From contig CAMPIQ010000035.1 in the NCBI GenBank assembly GCA_946886475.1, forward strand, positions 1-26,529: DNA of 26,529 bases, in the 5' to 3' direction. Each line of letters begins with the position of its first letter. Position 1 is the stretch's first letter. The notes beneath the pieces are model-generated. The model was not told the origin of the DNA. It ran no database searches and was given only the letters and a program-made list of their open reading frames with translations. The translations under genes and the position numbers were made by a program. This document shows, one piece after another, positions 16,676 through 23,743 of this stretch. Source of the stretch: an uncultured Chitinophagales bacterium. GTDB taxonomy: Bacteria > Bacteroidota > Bacteroidia > Chitinophagales > Chitinophagaceae.

Positions 16676-18793
16676 GTGTCGAAAAAAACCCTCCATATCG
16701 CATTAGTGGGTAACCCCAACAGCGGAAAAACCTCCTTGTTCAACGCACTCACCGGCCTCAATCAAAGAGTCGGCAATTTTCCGGGTGTAACAGTAGATAA
16801 GAAATCAGGATCAACCTATATCTCAGACAGTTTTTCCGGCCATATTATCGATCTGCCCGGAACCTATAGCCTATATCCCAAAAGGCTTGATGAATGGGTT
16901 AGCTACCGGGTTTTGCTTAACCAGGACAAGGAGATCAAAGCTGATATTTTTGTGATTGTGGTGGATGCCAGTAACCTCAAAAGGAACCTCCTTTTTTGCT
17001 CTCAGATACTCGACCTTAAAAAACCTGTTGTTGTAGCCCTGACCATGGCTGACCTGGCAAAAAGAAAGGGCATCCAGATAGACCTGGCCGCATTGGAAAG
17101 AGAACTTGGAGTTCCGGTGGTTTCCATTAATCCGAGGAAGAACAAAGGGATTGGACAGTTGAAAAAAGTTTTGGAACAAACAGCCACTCATCTCTATAAG
17201 GTTCCCGCCCGGGATTTTATTGACAATAATGAACTGGCTCCGGCGCCAATTAATGAAATCAAAAACGAACTTCCTGAATTAAGCGATTATTCTGCCATCC
17301 ATTACCTGATCAATCATGAACAATTTGAATTGACGGGTGAGTTGCAGGATAAGATTGAGAATATAGAAAGGACCCACAACTTCAATCCTACCAAAACCCA
17401 GGCTACTGAAATATTGCAAAGGTATAGCCGCATCAAACACCTGATGAATGTTGCAGTTTCTGAGCCGGACCCCTTACAACAAACCATATTGACCGATAAG
17501 CTGGACAATGTACTGTTGCATCGCCGTTGGGGTTATCTGATCTTACTTGCGGTGCTGTTCATTTTGTTTCAGAGTGTATTCTGGCTGGCCCAATATCCCA
17601 TGACCTGGATAGAAACAGGTTTTTCATTAATAAGTGGTGGGTTGTCAGATGCATTGCCCGAAGCCTGGTGGAGCGATCTGCTTATCAATGGAATTGTTGC
17701 AGGTTTAAGCGGCATCCTCATTTTTGTTCCCCAGATCATGATCTTATTTGGTTTGATCACTTTACTGGAAGACAGTGGTTATATGGCCCGGATCAGCTTT
17801 CTAACGGACAGGCTTATGCGAACAGTAGGGTTGAACGGGAAAAGCGTAATGCCACTGATCAGTGGCTTTGCCTGTGCTGTGCCGGCCATCATGAGTGCAA
17901 GAAATATTGAAAACAGGAAAGAGCGCCTGCTCACCATCCTCATTACTCCATTAATGAGCTGTTCAGCAAGGTTGCCGGTTTATATTATTTTAATAGGTCT
18001 TGTAATTCCCAATACATATTTGTTGGGCTTTCTTGGCGTACAGGGCCTGGTGATGATGGGTCTTTACCTCTTCGGGCTTGTGATAGCGCTGCTTGTTTCT
18101 TTTGTAGCCAAATGGTTCATCAATATAAAAGAGAGAAGCTTTTTCATACTTGAACTGCCTACATACCGTTCTCCACGCCTGAAAAATGTTGGCCAGGCAA
18201 TGGTGAATAAGGCAAGGATCTTTGTAACAGAAGCAGGAAAGATCATTATGGTGATCAGCCTTGTACTTTGGGCGCTCAGTTCTTATGGTCCGCCTAAAAG
18301 AATGGATGTTGTTGAAAAAAATTATGCGGAAGCAAAACGGGCACAGATCAAAACAAGTGAACAGATCGAAACCGAATATGCCAATGCAAAACTTGAGAAT
18401 TCCTTTGCCGGCATACTTGGCAAATCCATTGAACCCGCTATTAAACCCCTTGGTTATGACTGGAGAATTGGAATAGCACTGATCACATCATTTGCAGCCA
18501 GGGAAGTTTTTGTTGGAACCATGGCAACATTGTATAGTGTTGGTGAGGATGAAGAAGGGCTTTTATTAAGCGACAAATTAAAGGCCGCAAAAAAACCAGA
18601 TGGCAGCACCCTGTTTACCTTAGCTACAGGTGTATCGCTTATGATCTTTTATCTTTTCGCCATGCAGTGCATGAGCACCCTGGCCATAGTGAAAAGAGAA
18701 ACAAGAAGCTGGAAGTTACCTGTAATCCAACTCGTTTATATGACGGGTCTTGCCTATATCATGAGCTTTATCTTTTATCAGTTGCTGAAATGA
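16676..18793 (+). CDS. feoB: Ferrous iron transporter FeoB
   Basis: Inner-membrane Fe(II) uptake protein with a GTPase domain. In 705 residues: G1 GNPNSGKTS (12-20), G2 Thr39 in GNFPGVTV, G3 DLPG (59-62), then the G4 position as TMAD (123-126), where most GTPases have N-x-x-D. A helical linker region follows, then the membrane part with two Gate-type repeats (SGYMARISFLTDRLMRTVGLNGKS; SFAAREVFVGTMATL) and FeoB_C, ending in a helix. The start is GTG with a promoter box 10 nt upstream. feoA is not adjacent but about 4 kb downstream on the other strand. The 3' end overlaps the beta-lactamase-like gene by 16 bp. Confidence 0.97.
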   Translation: MSKKTLHIALVGNPNSGKTSLFNALTGLNQRVGNFPGVTVDKKSGSTYISDSFSGHIIDLPGTYSLYPKRLDEWVSYRVLLNQDKEIKADIFVIVVDASNLKRNLLFCSQILDLKKPVVVALTMADLAKRKGIQIDLAALERELGVPVVSINPRKNKGIGQLKKVLEQTATHLYKVPARDFIDNNELAPAPINEIKNELPELSDYSAIHYLINHEQFELTGELQDKIENIERTHNFNPTKTQATEILQRYSRIKHLMNVAVSEPDPLQQTILTDKLDNVLLHRRWGYLILLAVLFILFQSVFWLAQYPMTWIETGFSLISGGLSDALPEAWWSDLLINGIVAGLSGILIFVPQIMILFGLITLLEDSGYMARISFLTDRLMRTVGLNGKSVMPLISGFACAVPAIMSARNIENRKERLLTILITPLMSCSARLPVYIILIGLVIPNTYLLGFLGVQGLVMMGLYLFGLVIALLVSFVAKWFINIKERSFFILELPTYRSPRLKNVGQAMVNKARIFVTEAGKIIMVISLVLWALSSYGPPKRMDVVEKNYAEAKRAQIKTSEQIETEYANAKLENSFAGILGKSIEPAIKPLGYDWRIGIALITSFAAREVFVGTMATLYSVGEDEEGLLLSDKLKAAKKPDGSTLFTLATGVSLMIFYLFAMQCMSTLAIVKRETRSWKLPVIQLVYMTGLAYIMSFIFYQLLK

Positions 18794-19641
18794 TCCCATG
18801 CCAGTTTTGAAATCTTTCTAGTAAGCGTCCAGGCTTCATTTTCATTTTTCCAGCTTTGGTCTTTCAGGTTACTTGTAAAAACGGCAAATACATATCTTGC
18901 TCCCCTGCCGTTTACAAATAATATCTCACTTCTGCTGGCATTTACCGCACCACCTTTGCTCGCAATAAAAACATCGGAAGGGATTTGAGAAATAGATACC
19001 TCATCCCAAAAATTCCTTCCCATTAATCTAAGCATTTGCTCACTTCTTTCTTTGCTGATCACTCCACCATCTGATATCCTTTCCATAAGGTTTGCCATTT
19101 CCCATGGAGTGGTTTGCCCCCAGCCATATTGTTTCCAGTTGTCAAGTCTTCCCTGGGTTCTTGAATTCACTCTTGTATGCACATAACCCATACTATCTAG
19201 TATATTATTGATCCTGGTACCGGTGCCGGCAAGTTTTTGTAACCACAGGCTTGCGGTATTATCACTCATGGTAAGCATCAGCATCATCACTTTACCCAAT
19301 TCAATCTTACTGGAATCTTCAAAGGATCCCAGTATATCCACTCCCTCGTATAATAAGGAATCTCTGTAGACCAGCTCCTGTTTATAATTTAATTCACCCT
19401 TGTGGATCTTATCCATAGTTCCAATTAATATGGGCACCTTAACGATGCTTGCAGTTGGAAAAATGGTATCTGCATTGATGGATACCGTCTTTCCATTTTC
19501 AAGGTTCTTAATATAAACTCCGATCTTCCCATTAAAGCCCTGGATTTCCGATTCTATTTTCTTCTGAAGTTTTTTATCTGTTTTCTGGGCTGAACAATGC
19601 AAATAAAAAATGCAGCCCAGTAAAAGAAAGTAATATTTCAT
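18778..19641 (-). CDS. Class A beta-lactamase-like serine hydrolase
   Basis: A 287-residue exported protein (signal peptide 1-18, ending HCSAQ). It has the serine beta-lactamase/transpeptidase motifs: Ser65 and Lys68 in TASIVKV, SDN (126-128) in MLTMSDNTASLWL, and KGG (229-231) in place of KTG. The omega-loop region RVNSRTQGRLDNW ahead of TTPWEMANLM lacks the glutamate that class A enzymes use for deacylation (Asn159 by my alignment). So it may be a peptidase or a slow penicillin-binding hydrolase rather than an efficient beta-lactamase; resistance should not be assumed. The ATG overlaps the stop of the M20 amidohydrolase gene (ATGA), suggesting joint action on peptides. Confidence 0.88.
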   Translation of the reverse strand: MKYYFLLLGCIFYLHCSAQKTDKKLQKKIESEIQGFNGKIGVYIKNLENGKTVSINADTIFPTASIVKVPILIGTMDKIHKGELNYKQELVYRDSLLYEGVDILGSFEDSSKIELGKVMMLMLTMSDNTASLWLQKLAGTGTRINNILDSMGYVHTRVNSRTQGRLDNWKQYGWGQTTPWEMANLMERISDGGVISKERSEQMLRLMGRNFWDEVSISQIPSDVFIASKGGAVNASRSEILFVNGRGARYVFAVFTSNLKDQSWKNENEAWTLTRKISKLAWDHFSN

Positions 19642-20966
19642 TTAAATGATTTGTTTTGTTTACTTGATTTTGCTTGTGAATTTTTCATGTAATCCAATAC
19701 CAGGAAACAATATGCTTTGATTCCCGATTTCATTCCTGCTTCATCAATATAAAAATCGGGTGTATGATGTGCGGCTGTAAGTTTTGGATCTTTACCAGGC
19801 GTCATTCCTCCAACATAAAAATATAAGGAGGGAACTTTCGCTGCAAAAAAAGAAAAATCCTCTGCACCCATAACTGCATTCATCACTACTGCATTGTTAT
19901 TGGTGGCTTTTTGAAGAGAGGGCAACATTTGAATGGTTAGCGCAGGGTCATTATAGGTGACCAGTGTTTTTGAATCAATTTTTACTTCGGCTGAAGCACC
20001 TCCCGCTTCTGCAATATTTTTTGCCGTTCTTTCAATTCTATACCAGATATCTTTTTGCATGGCAGTATCCAGCGTCCTGATGGTGCCGGAAAGCACAACC
20101 TGTTCGGGAATGATATTTTGCCTAACACCCGCTTTGAAAATGGTGGTAGAGATCACCACCGGATTTTTTGTTAGATCCGTTTGCCTGCTTACAATATGCT
20201 GAAGCCCCTGTATGATCTGGGCACCTATGGCTACCGGATCTATTCCCATCCACGGTTGTGCTCCGTGCGATTGTTTTCCATTGATGGTTATGGTAAACCA
20301 ATCCGACGCAGCCATCATTCCTTCCTGACGGTATTTGATCTGTCCGGCTGGAGTCTGTGCATTGATATGAAGACCAAACATGACGTCAACATCCGGATTT
20401 TCAAGCACTCCTTCCTTTACCATTAAAGGGGCGCCACCTTCCTCACCTTCAGGTGGACCTTCTTCCGCAGGCTGAAAAACAAATTTCACCGTACCATTTA
20501 AATCTTTTTTCATACCTGCAAGGATCTCTGCGGCACTCATCAGCATGGCCACATGAGTATCATGTCCGCAGGCATGCATTACTCCCACTTCCTGATCGTT
20601 ATGAATTCCTTTTACTTTGGAGGCAAAGGGAATGTCAACTCTTTCCGTAACCGGCAGTCCATCCATATCGGCACGAAGCGCAATAACGGGTCCGGGCTTT
20701 CCTCCCTTAAGAATTCCGACAACACCGGTTTTTGCTACACCTTCTTTTACTTCCATTCCAAGTGACCTGAGATGATCGGCAATAATTTTTGCAGTACGTA
20801 CTTCCCTGTTACTTAGTTCCGGGTTTTGGTGAAAATCCCGTCGCCATGAAATAGTTTTAGATTCCATTTTTTCAACTGCGTCTATAATATATTGTTCACC
20901 TGAACTGGTTTGCGCTTCCGCAATTGTTATGCTTAATATGCAGATAAAATATAGAATGGGCTTCAT
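19638..20966 (-). CDS. Secreted M20D family amidohydrolase/carboxypeptidase
   Basis: A 442-residue protein from the ATG at 20966, with a signal peptide (about 1-19, ending AEAQ). It belongs to the M20D amidohydrolases (hippurate and IAA-amino acid hydrolase relatives) that cleave N-acyl amino acids or small peptides. Visible signatures: WRRDFHQNPELS (41-52), ALRADMDGLPV (97-107), HACGHDTH (131-138, metal-binding Cys133, His135, His138) and QPAEEGPPEGEEGG (166-178, catalytic and metal-binding glutamates), plus HTPDFYIDE near the end. Most M20D enzymes are cytosolic; the signal peptide points to the periplasm. A GTG one codon upstream is a less likely start. It is the first gene of a two-gene unit with the beta-lactamase-like gene. 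Confidence 0.94.
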   Translation of the reverse strand: MKPILYFICILSITIAEAQTSSGEQYIIDAVEKMESKTISWRRDFHQNPELSNREVRTAKIIADHLRSLGMEVKEGVAKTGVVGILKGGKPGPVIALRADMDGLPVTERVDIPFASKVKGIHNDQEVGVMHACGHDTHVAMLMSAAEILAGMKKDLNGTVKFVFQPAEEGPPEGEEGGAPLMVKEGVLENPDVDVMFGLHINAQTPAGQIKYRQEGMMAASDWFTITINGKQSHGAQPWMGIDPVAIGAQIIQGLQHIVSRQTDLTKNPVVISTTIFKAGVRQNIIPEQVVLSGTIRTLDTAMQKDIWYRIERTAKNIAEAGGASAEVKIDSKTLVTYNDPALTIQMLPSLQKATNNNAVVMNAVMGAEDFSFFAAKVPSLYFYVGGMTPGKDPKLTAAHHTPDFYIDEAGMKSGIKAYCFLVLDYMKNSQAKSSKQNKSFK

Positions 20967-21108
20967 CACATGTTTTGTTTTGGGAAAAATAAATTTAAAT
21001 CATTCATGTAACAATCAAAAGATTCATTTGAATTTGTAATGAGGTTCCGGGAGAACAAAAAAATAATATACTGGGCAGCTAGAATGAATTTTTTAAATTT
21101 AACCCGAT

Positions 21109-22368
21109 ATGATGCTTCGCCATGTGCCTTTTTTGAAGAGTGTTCTCCTGTATAGTGTTTCTGCATTTGGGGGTCCGCAGGCACATATTGCCATGATGAT
21201 GAAGATGTTTGTTCAAAAAACGCCCTATGTTACAAAGGAAGAATTATTGGAGTATAACGCTTTTTGCAATTTATTACCCGGCGCTTCGTCAACACAAACA
21301 GTTACCCTGATTGGCTATAAAAGAGGTGGGGTGTCCCTTGCTATCGTTACATTATTGATCTGGATAGCACCTGCATGTTTTTTAATGGGCGCATTTTCTT
21401 TTTTGCTTCATTACATAGACCGTACTTCCCTGCATGCAGATATATTTAAATTCATTCCTTCGCTGGCTGTAGGGTTTTTAGCCTATGCCTCGGTTATGGC
21501 TTTTGGAGTTTCTGTCCGAAATACCATTACGTGGATCATAATGCTGGCATGTACTGCATTAACCTATCTCCTTTTTAATTCGCCCTGGATCTTCCCTGCA
21601 TTGATCATAGCAGGTGGGGTGGCAACCAACCTAAGTCATAAAAGAATACCGCAGGTTGAAACAAAACCAAAAAAAATCAAATGGTGGAACATCTGGTTGT
21701 TTGCAATTGTTTTTATAGCAGCGGGGGTCATTAGTGAAACTGCAAGGAAAAACGACTGGCCAGACCGCAAGCCATTGAATCTTTTTGAAAACACATACAG
21801 GATGGGCAGCCTTGTATTTGGAGGAGGGCAGGTGCTTATGCCTATGATGTATGAACAATTTTCTGTTCGGCCGGATATCATAAAAGTAAAAAGACCCGAA
21901 GCAGCCGGAAATATCATAGAAATTGACAGGGATGAAATGACCACGGGAATGGGAATTGTAAGGGCTATGCCGGGTCCTGTTTTTTCCATTGCCTCTTTTA
22001 CCGGCGGTATGGCATTAAGAGATCAGGGACCTTACATGCAGGTAATTGGATGTTTGATTGGTTCTATTGCTATCTTCTTTCCGAGTGCATTACTGGTTTT
22101 ATTCTTCTTCCCCATATGGAATAACCTCAAAAAATATGCAGCCGTTTACAGGTCACTTGAAGGGATCAATGCCGCAGTGGTAGGAATAATGATCGCTTCC
22201 ACCCTGTATATCATGAAAGACATTTCTCTTGTTGAAGTAAAAACAACAAGCCTGGTAAACATAGCCGTAATAACAGGAACATTTTTGCTCCTGCAATTCA
22301 CAAAAATCGGTTCACCCGTTATTGTTGCTGCCTGCCTTTTGCTGGGTTATTTTTTTGAAAGTTTTTGA
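21109..22368 (+). CDS. Chromate transporter family (ChrA-like) protein
   Basis: A 419-residue inner-membrane protein with the duplicated CHR architecture. The N-terminal half has [13 protein letters not shown] (18-30) and [21 protein letters not shown] (54-74). The C-terminal half repeats it with [18 protein letters not shown] and [20 protein letters not shown]. About ten hydrophobic segments are visible, with a charged cytoplasmic loop (about 180-200, ETKPKKIKW). ChrA proteins export chromate by proton antiport; the first half has PGASSTQ in place of the common PGP motif, so the natural substrate is uncertain. Start: two ATG codons in tandem. It overlaps convergent nadD by 50 bp. Confidence 0.88.
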   Translation: MMLRHVPFLKSVLLYSVSAFGGPQAHIAMMMKMFVQKTPYVTKEELLEYNAFCNLLPGASSTQTVTLIGYKRGGVSLAIVTLLIWIAPACFLMGAFSFLLHYIDRTSLHADIFKFIPSLAVGFLAYASVMAFGVSVRNTITWIIMLACTALTYLLFNSPWIFPALIIAGGVATNLSHKRIPQVETKPKKIKWWNIWLFAIVFIAAGVISETARKNDWPDRKPLNLFENTYRMGSLVFGGGQVLMPMMYEQFSVRPDIIKVKRPEAAGNIIEIDRDEMTTGMGIVRAMPGPVFSIASFTGGMALRDQGPYMQVIGCLIGSIAIFFPSALLVLFFFPIWNNLKKYAAVYRSLEGINAAVVGIMIASTLYIMKDISLVEVKTTSLVNIAVITGTFLLLQFTKIGSPVIVAACLLLGYFFESF

Positions 22369-22930
22369 AATATCCTCCGGCCAGGATCTCTTCTTCAACA
22401 ATGGGGGGGACAAGGTATTTGATGGATTTTCCATTCCTGATCAACTCACGTATATGAGTAGCCGAAATTTCCAGCAGGGGAGCGTTCATGATTTGAATTC
22501 TGGCGCCCCTGTTATTCTCTATTTCAAAACCAGGCCTTTTATAGATCAAAATGGAATAATCTGAAATGATCAATTCGGAATTTTTCCATTTCCCCAGGTT
22601 CTGGAAACTATCACTTCCCATAATAAGAGAAAACTGATGCTCCGGATATTTTTCCTTCAGGTAGGCAAGCGTATGAACTGTATAGGAAGGGCGCGGAAGA
22701 AAAAATTCGATATCACTTACCTTCATCCTCGGATCATCTTCTATGGCTTTTTGCAACAGGTGCATCCGGTCGTATTCATTCAATAGATTTTCTGACTCCT
22801 TAAAAGGGTTCTGGGGTGAAACCACAAACCAGATCTTTTTAAGGTCTGATTCATTCAAAATATGGCTGGCAATGATCAGGTGCCCGGAATGAATAGGATT
22901 AAAAGAACCAAAATACAGCCCTATTTTCAT
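22319..22930 (-). CDS. nadD: Nicotinate-nucleotide adenylyltransferase
   Basis: Makes nicotinic acid adenine dinucleotide from NaMN and ATP in NAD synthesis. The 203 residues show the nucleotidyltransferase fold: [10 protein letters not shown] (8-17) with the nucleotide-binding His pair, SPQNPFK (38-44), PSYTVHTL (81-88), [12 protein letters not shown] (104-115) and ISATHIR (155-161). The last 15 or so residues ([15 protein letters not shown]) are polar, look like an appended tail, and are encoded in the region overlapping chrA. It starts 4 nt after the feoA stop and is clearly in one unit with it. Confidence 0.96.
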   Translation of the reverse strand: MKIGLYFGSFNPIHSGHLIIASHILNESDLKKIWFVVSPQNPFKESENLLNEYDRMHLLQKAIEDDPRMKVSDIEFFLPRPSYTVHTLAYLKEKYPEHQFSLIMGSDSFQNLGKWKNSELIISDYSILIYKRPGFEIENNRGARIQIMNAPLLEISATHIRELIRNGKSIKYLVPPIVEEEILAGGYFKNFQKNNPAKGRQQQ

Positions 22931-22934
22931 CTAT

Positions 22935-23174
22935 CTATCTGATTTTCAATTTATTAGAAACAAATATCTGGTTGGCTTCGTTCTTTCGCAAACTGAGTGA
23001 ATAGCCTGCAATTCTAATTGAGATCGGATCACCCAGCGGAGCAATTTGCTCTACTACCACACTCTCGCCTGGCAGGCAGCCCATCTCCATTAATTTCAAC
23101 TCCAGTTCTGAATTGTCAAAACTCAGGATAGTTGCCTGCTCACCCGATTTCAATTCTGATAATCTCATGCTCAT
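22935..23174 (-). CDS. feoA: Ferrous iron transport protein A (FeoA domain)
   Basis: A 79-residue SH3-like cytosolic protein that assists FeoB. Family features: MRLSELKSGEQATILSF, LKLMEMGCLPGESVVVEQIAPLGDPISIRIAGYSLSLRKNEA, matching the FeoA pattern of the mobile loop, the L-x-x-MG-x-x-PG motif and the R-x-x-E/N end. The start at ATG 23174 (MSMRLSEL) is chosen because a TAnnTTTG box ends 6 nt upstream; an ATG two codons later is also possible, and a TTG at 23183 would overlap the box. It is cotranscribed with nadD and lies apart from feoB, which is unusual since the two are often adjacent. Confidence 0.9.
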   Translation of the reverse strand: MSMRLSELKSGEQATILSFDNSELELKLMEMGCLPGESVVVEQIAPLGDPISIRIAGYSLSLRKNEANQIFVSNKLKIR

Positions 23175-23180
23175 AGATTC

Positions 23181-23188
23181 CAAAACTA
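23181..23188 (-). promoter_or_regulatory. -7 box of feoA-nadD, 6 nt before the start
   Basis: TAGTTTTG on the minus strand is an exact TAnnTTTG match. Six bases separate it from the feoA ATG at 23174. It lies back to back with the ybeY promoter box inside a 52-bp divergent gap. Confidence 0.5.
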
Positions 23189-23214
23189 TTGCAACTCAAT
23201 TATAAGCTGTTTAC

Positions 23215-23222
23215 GATTTTTG
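23215..23222 (+). promoter_or_regulatory. Near-consensus -7 box of ybeY, 4 nt before the start
   Basis: GATTTTTG matches TAnnTTTG at five of the six fixed positions (first T is G). Four bases (GATA) separate it from the ATG at 23227, the same spacing as at mnmH and selD. Confidence 0.35.
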
Positions 23223-23226
23223 GATA

Positions 23227-23664
23227 ATGAAGTCTGTTCCGGAAAGAATATCATTTAATTATCAAACCGCCTTTTCGGGGTTTACCAATCGTAATGACCT
23301 TAAATCGTTCTTGAAAAAGGTCTTTAAAAAGGAAGGAAGAAAAATTGAAAGGGTCGATTTTATCTTTTGTACAGATCAGTTCCTCCTGGATTTAAACCGG
23401 CAACACCTCAATCACAATACCTATACGGATATCATCACTTTTGACCTTTCGCTTCCAGGCCAAAAAGCCATAGCGGAGATCTACATCAGTGTAGAAAGAG
23501 TCAGGGAAAATGCCAAACTGTTCAATACCGGTTTTGCAATGGAACTACATAGGGTAATTATACATGGCGTTTTGCATCTATGCGGCTATAAGGATAAGAT
23601 AAAACGAGACCAGCTTGAAATGAGACAAAAAGAAAACTATTATTTAAAGGCCTATTTCGATTAA
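23227..23664 (+). CDS. ybeY: Endoribonuclease YbeY (rRNA maturation)
   Basis: A 145-residue single-strand endoribonuclease acting in 16S rRNA 3' processing and ribosome quality control. Conserved blocks are LNRQHLNHNTYTDIITFDL (56-74) and the metal site HGVLHLCGYKDK (113-124). Most YbeY proteins have H-x3-H-x5-H; here the third position is Asp123, a form I recall from other Bacteroidetes, so zinc binding may use Asp or differ. It is followed 79 nt later by mnmG on the same strand, a neighbour pairing common in Bacteroidetes. The gap between them carries two parS-like sites. Confidence 0.95.
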   Translation: MKSVPERISFNYQTAFSGFTNRNDLKSFLKKVFKKEGRKIERVDFIFCTDQFLLDLNRQHLNHNTYTDIITFDLSLPGQKAIAEIYISVERVRENAKLFNTGFAMELHRVIIHGVLHLCGYKDKIKRDQLEMRQKENYYLKAYFD

Positions 23665-23674
23665 ACGTCCTATA

Positions 23675-23690
23675 CGTTTCACGTGGAACC
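23675..23690. promoter_or_regulatory. parS-like site 1 (candidate ParB-binding site)
   Basis: The core GTTTCACGTGGAAC (23676-23689) equals, on the other strand, the core GTTCCACGTGAAAC of the well-known B. subtilis parS. Only the two outermost bases differ from the 16-bp form. It is a near-perfect dyad around CACGTG. Confidence 0.65.
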
Positions 23691-23706
23691 TACTTTGGAT
23701 TTAACA

Positions 23707-23722
23707 TGTTTCCCGTGAAACA
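23707..23722. promoter_or_regulatory. parS-like site 2 (candidate ParB-binding site)
   Basis: TGTTTCCCGTGAAACA differs from the consensus TGTTTCACGTGAAACA at one position out of 16. It begins exactly 32 bp after site 1 (about three helical turns) and ends 6 bp before the mnmG promoter box. Confidence 0.65.
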
Positions 23723-23728
23723 TTCGGG

Positions 23729-23736
23729 TAATTTTG
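23729..23736 (+). promoter_or_regulatory. -7 box of mnmG, 7 nt before the start
   Basis: TAATTTTG is an exact TAnnTTTG match followed by seven bases and the ATG at 23744. The expected -33 region falls on parS-like site 2 and has no TTG, so ParB binding there could affect initiation. Confidence 0.5.
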
Positions 23737-23743
23737 CTGGCTT

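Noticed and set aside
17527..17910. Plus-strand open frame of 127 codons in another phase of feoB
   Set aside because: feoB continues through this region with conserved membrane motifs; the other phase has Cys/His/Arg-rich out-of-frame composition.
20966..21184. Minus-strand open frame of 72 codons between the M20 gene and chrA
   Set aside because: It overlaps the start of chrA on the other strand, has no recognisable domain or signal, and its composition looks like translated non-coding sequence.
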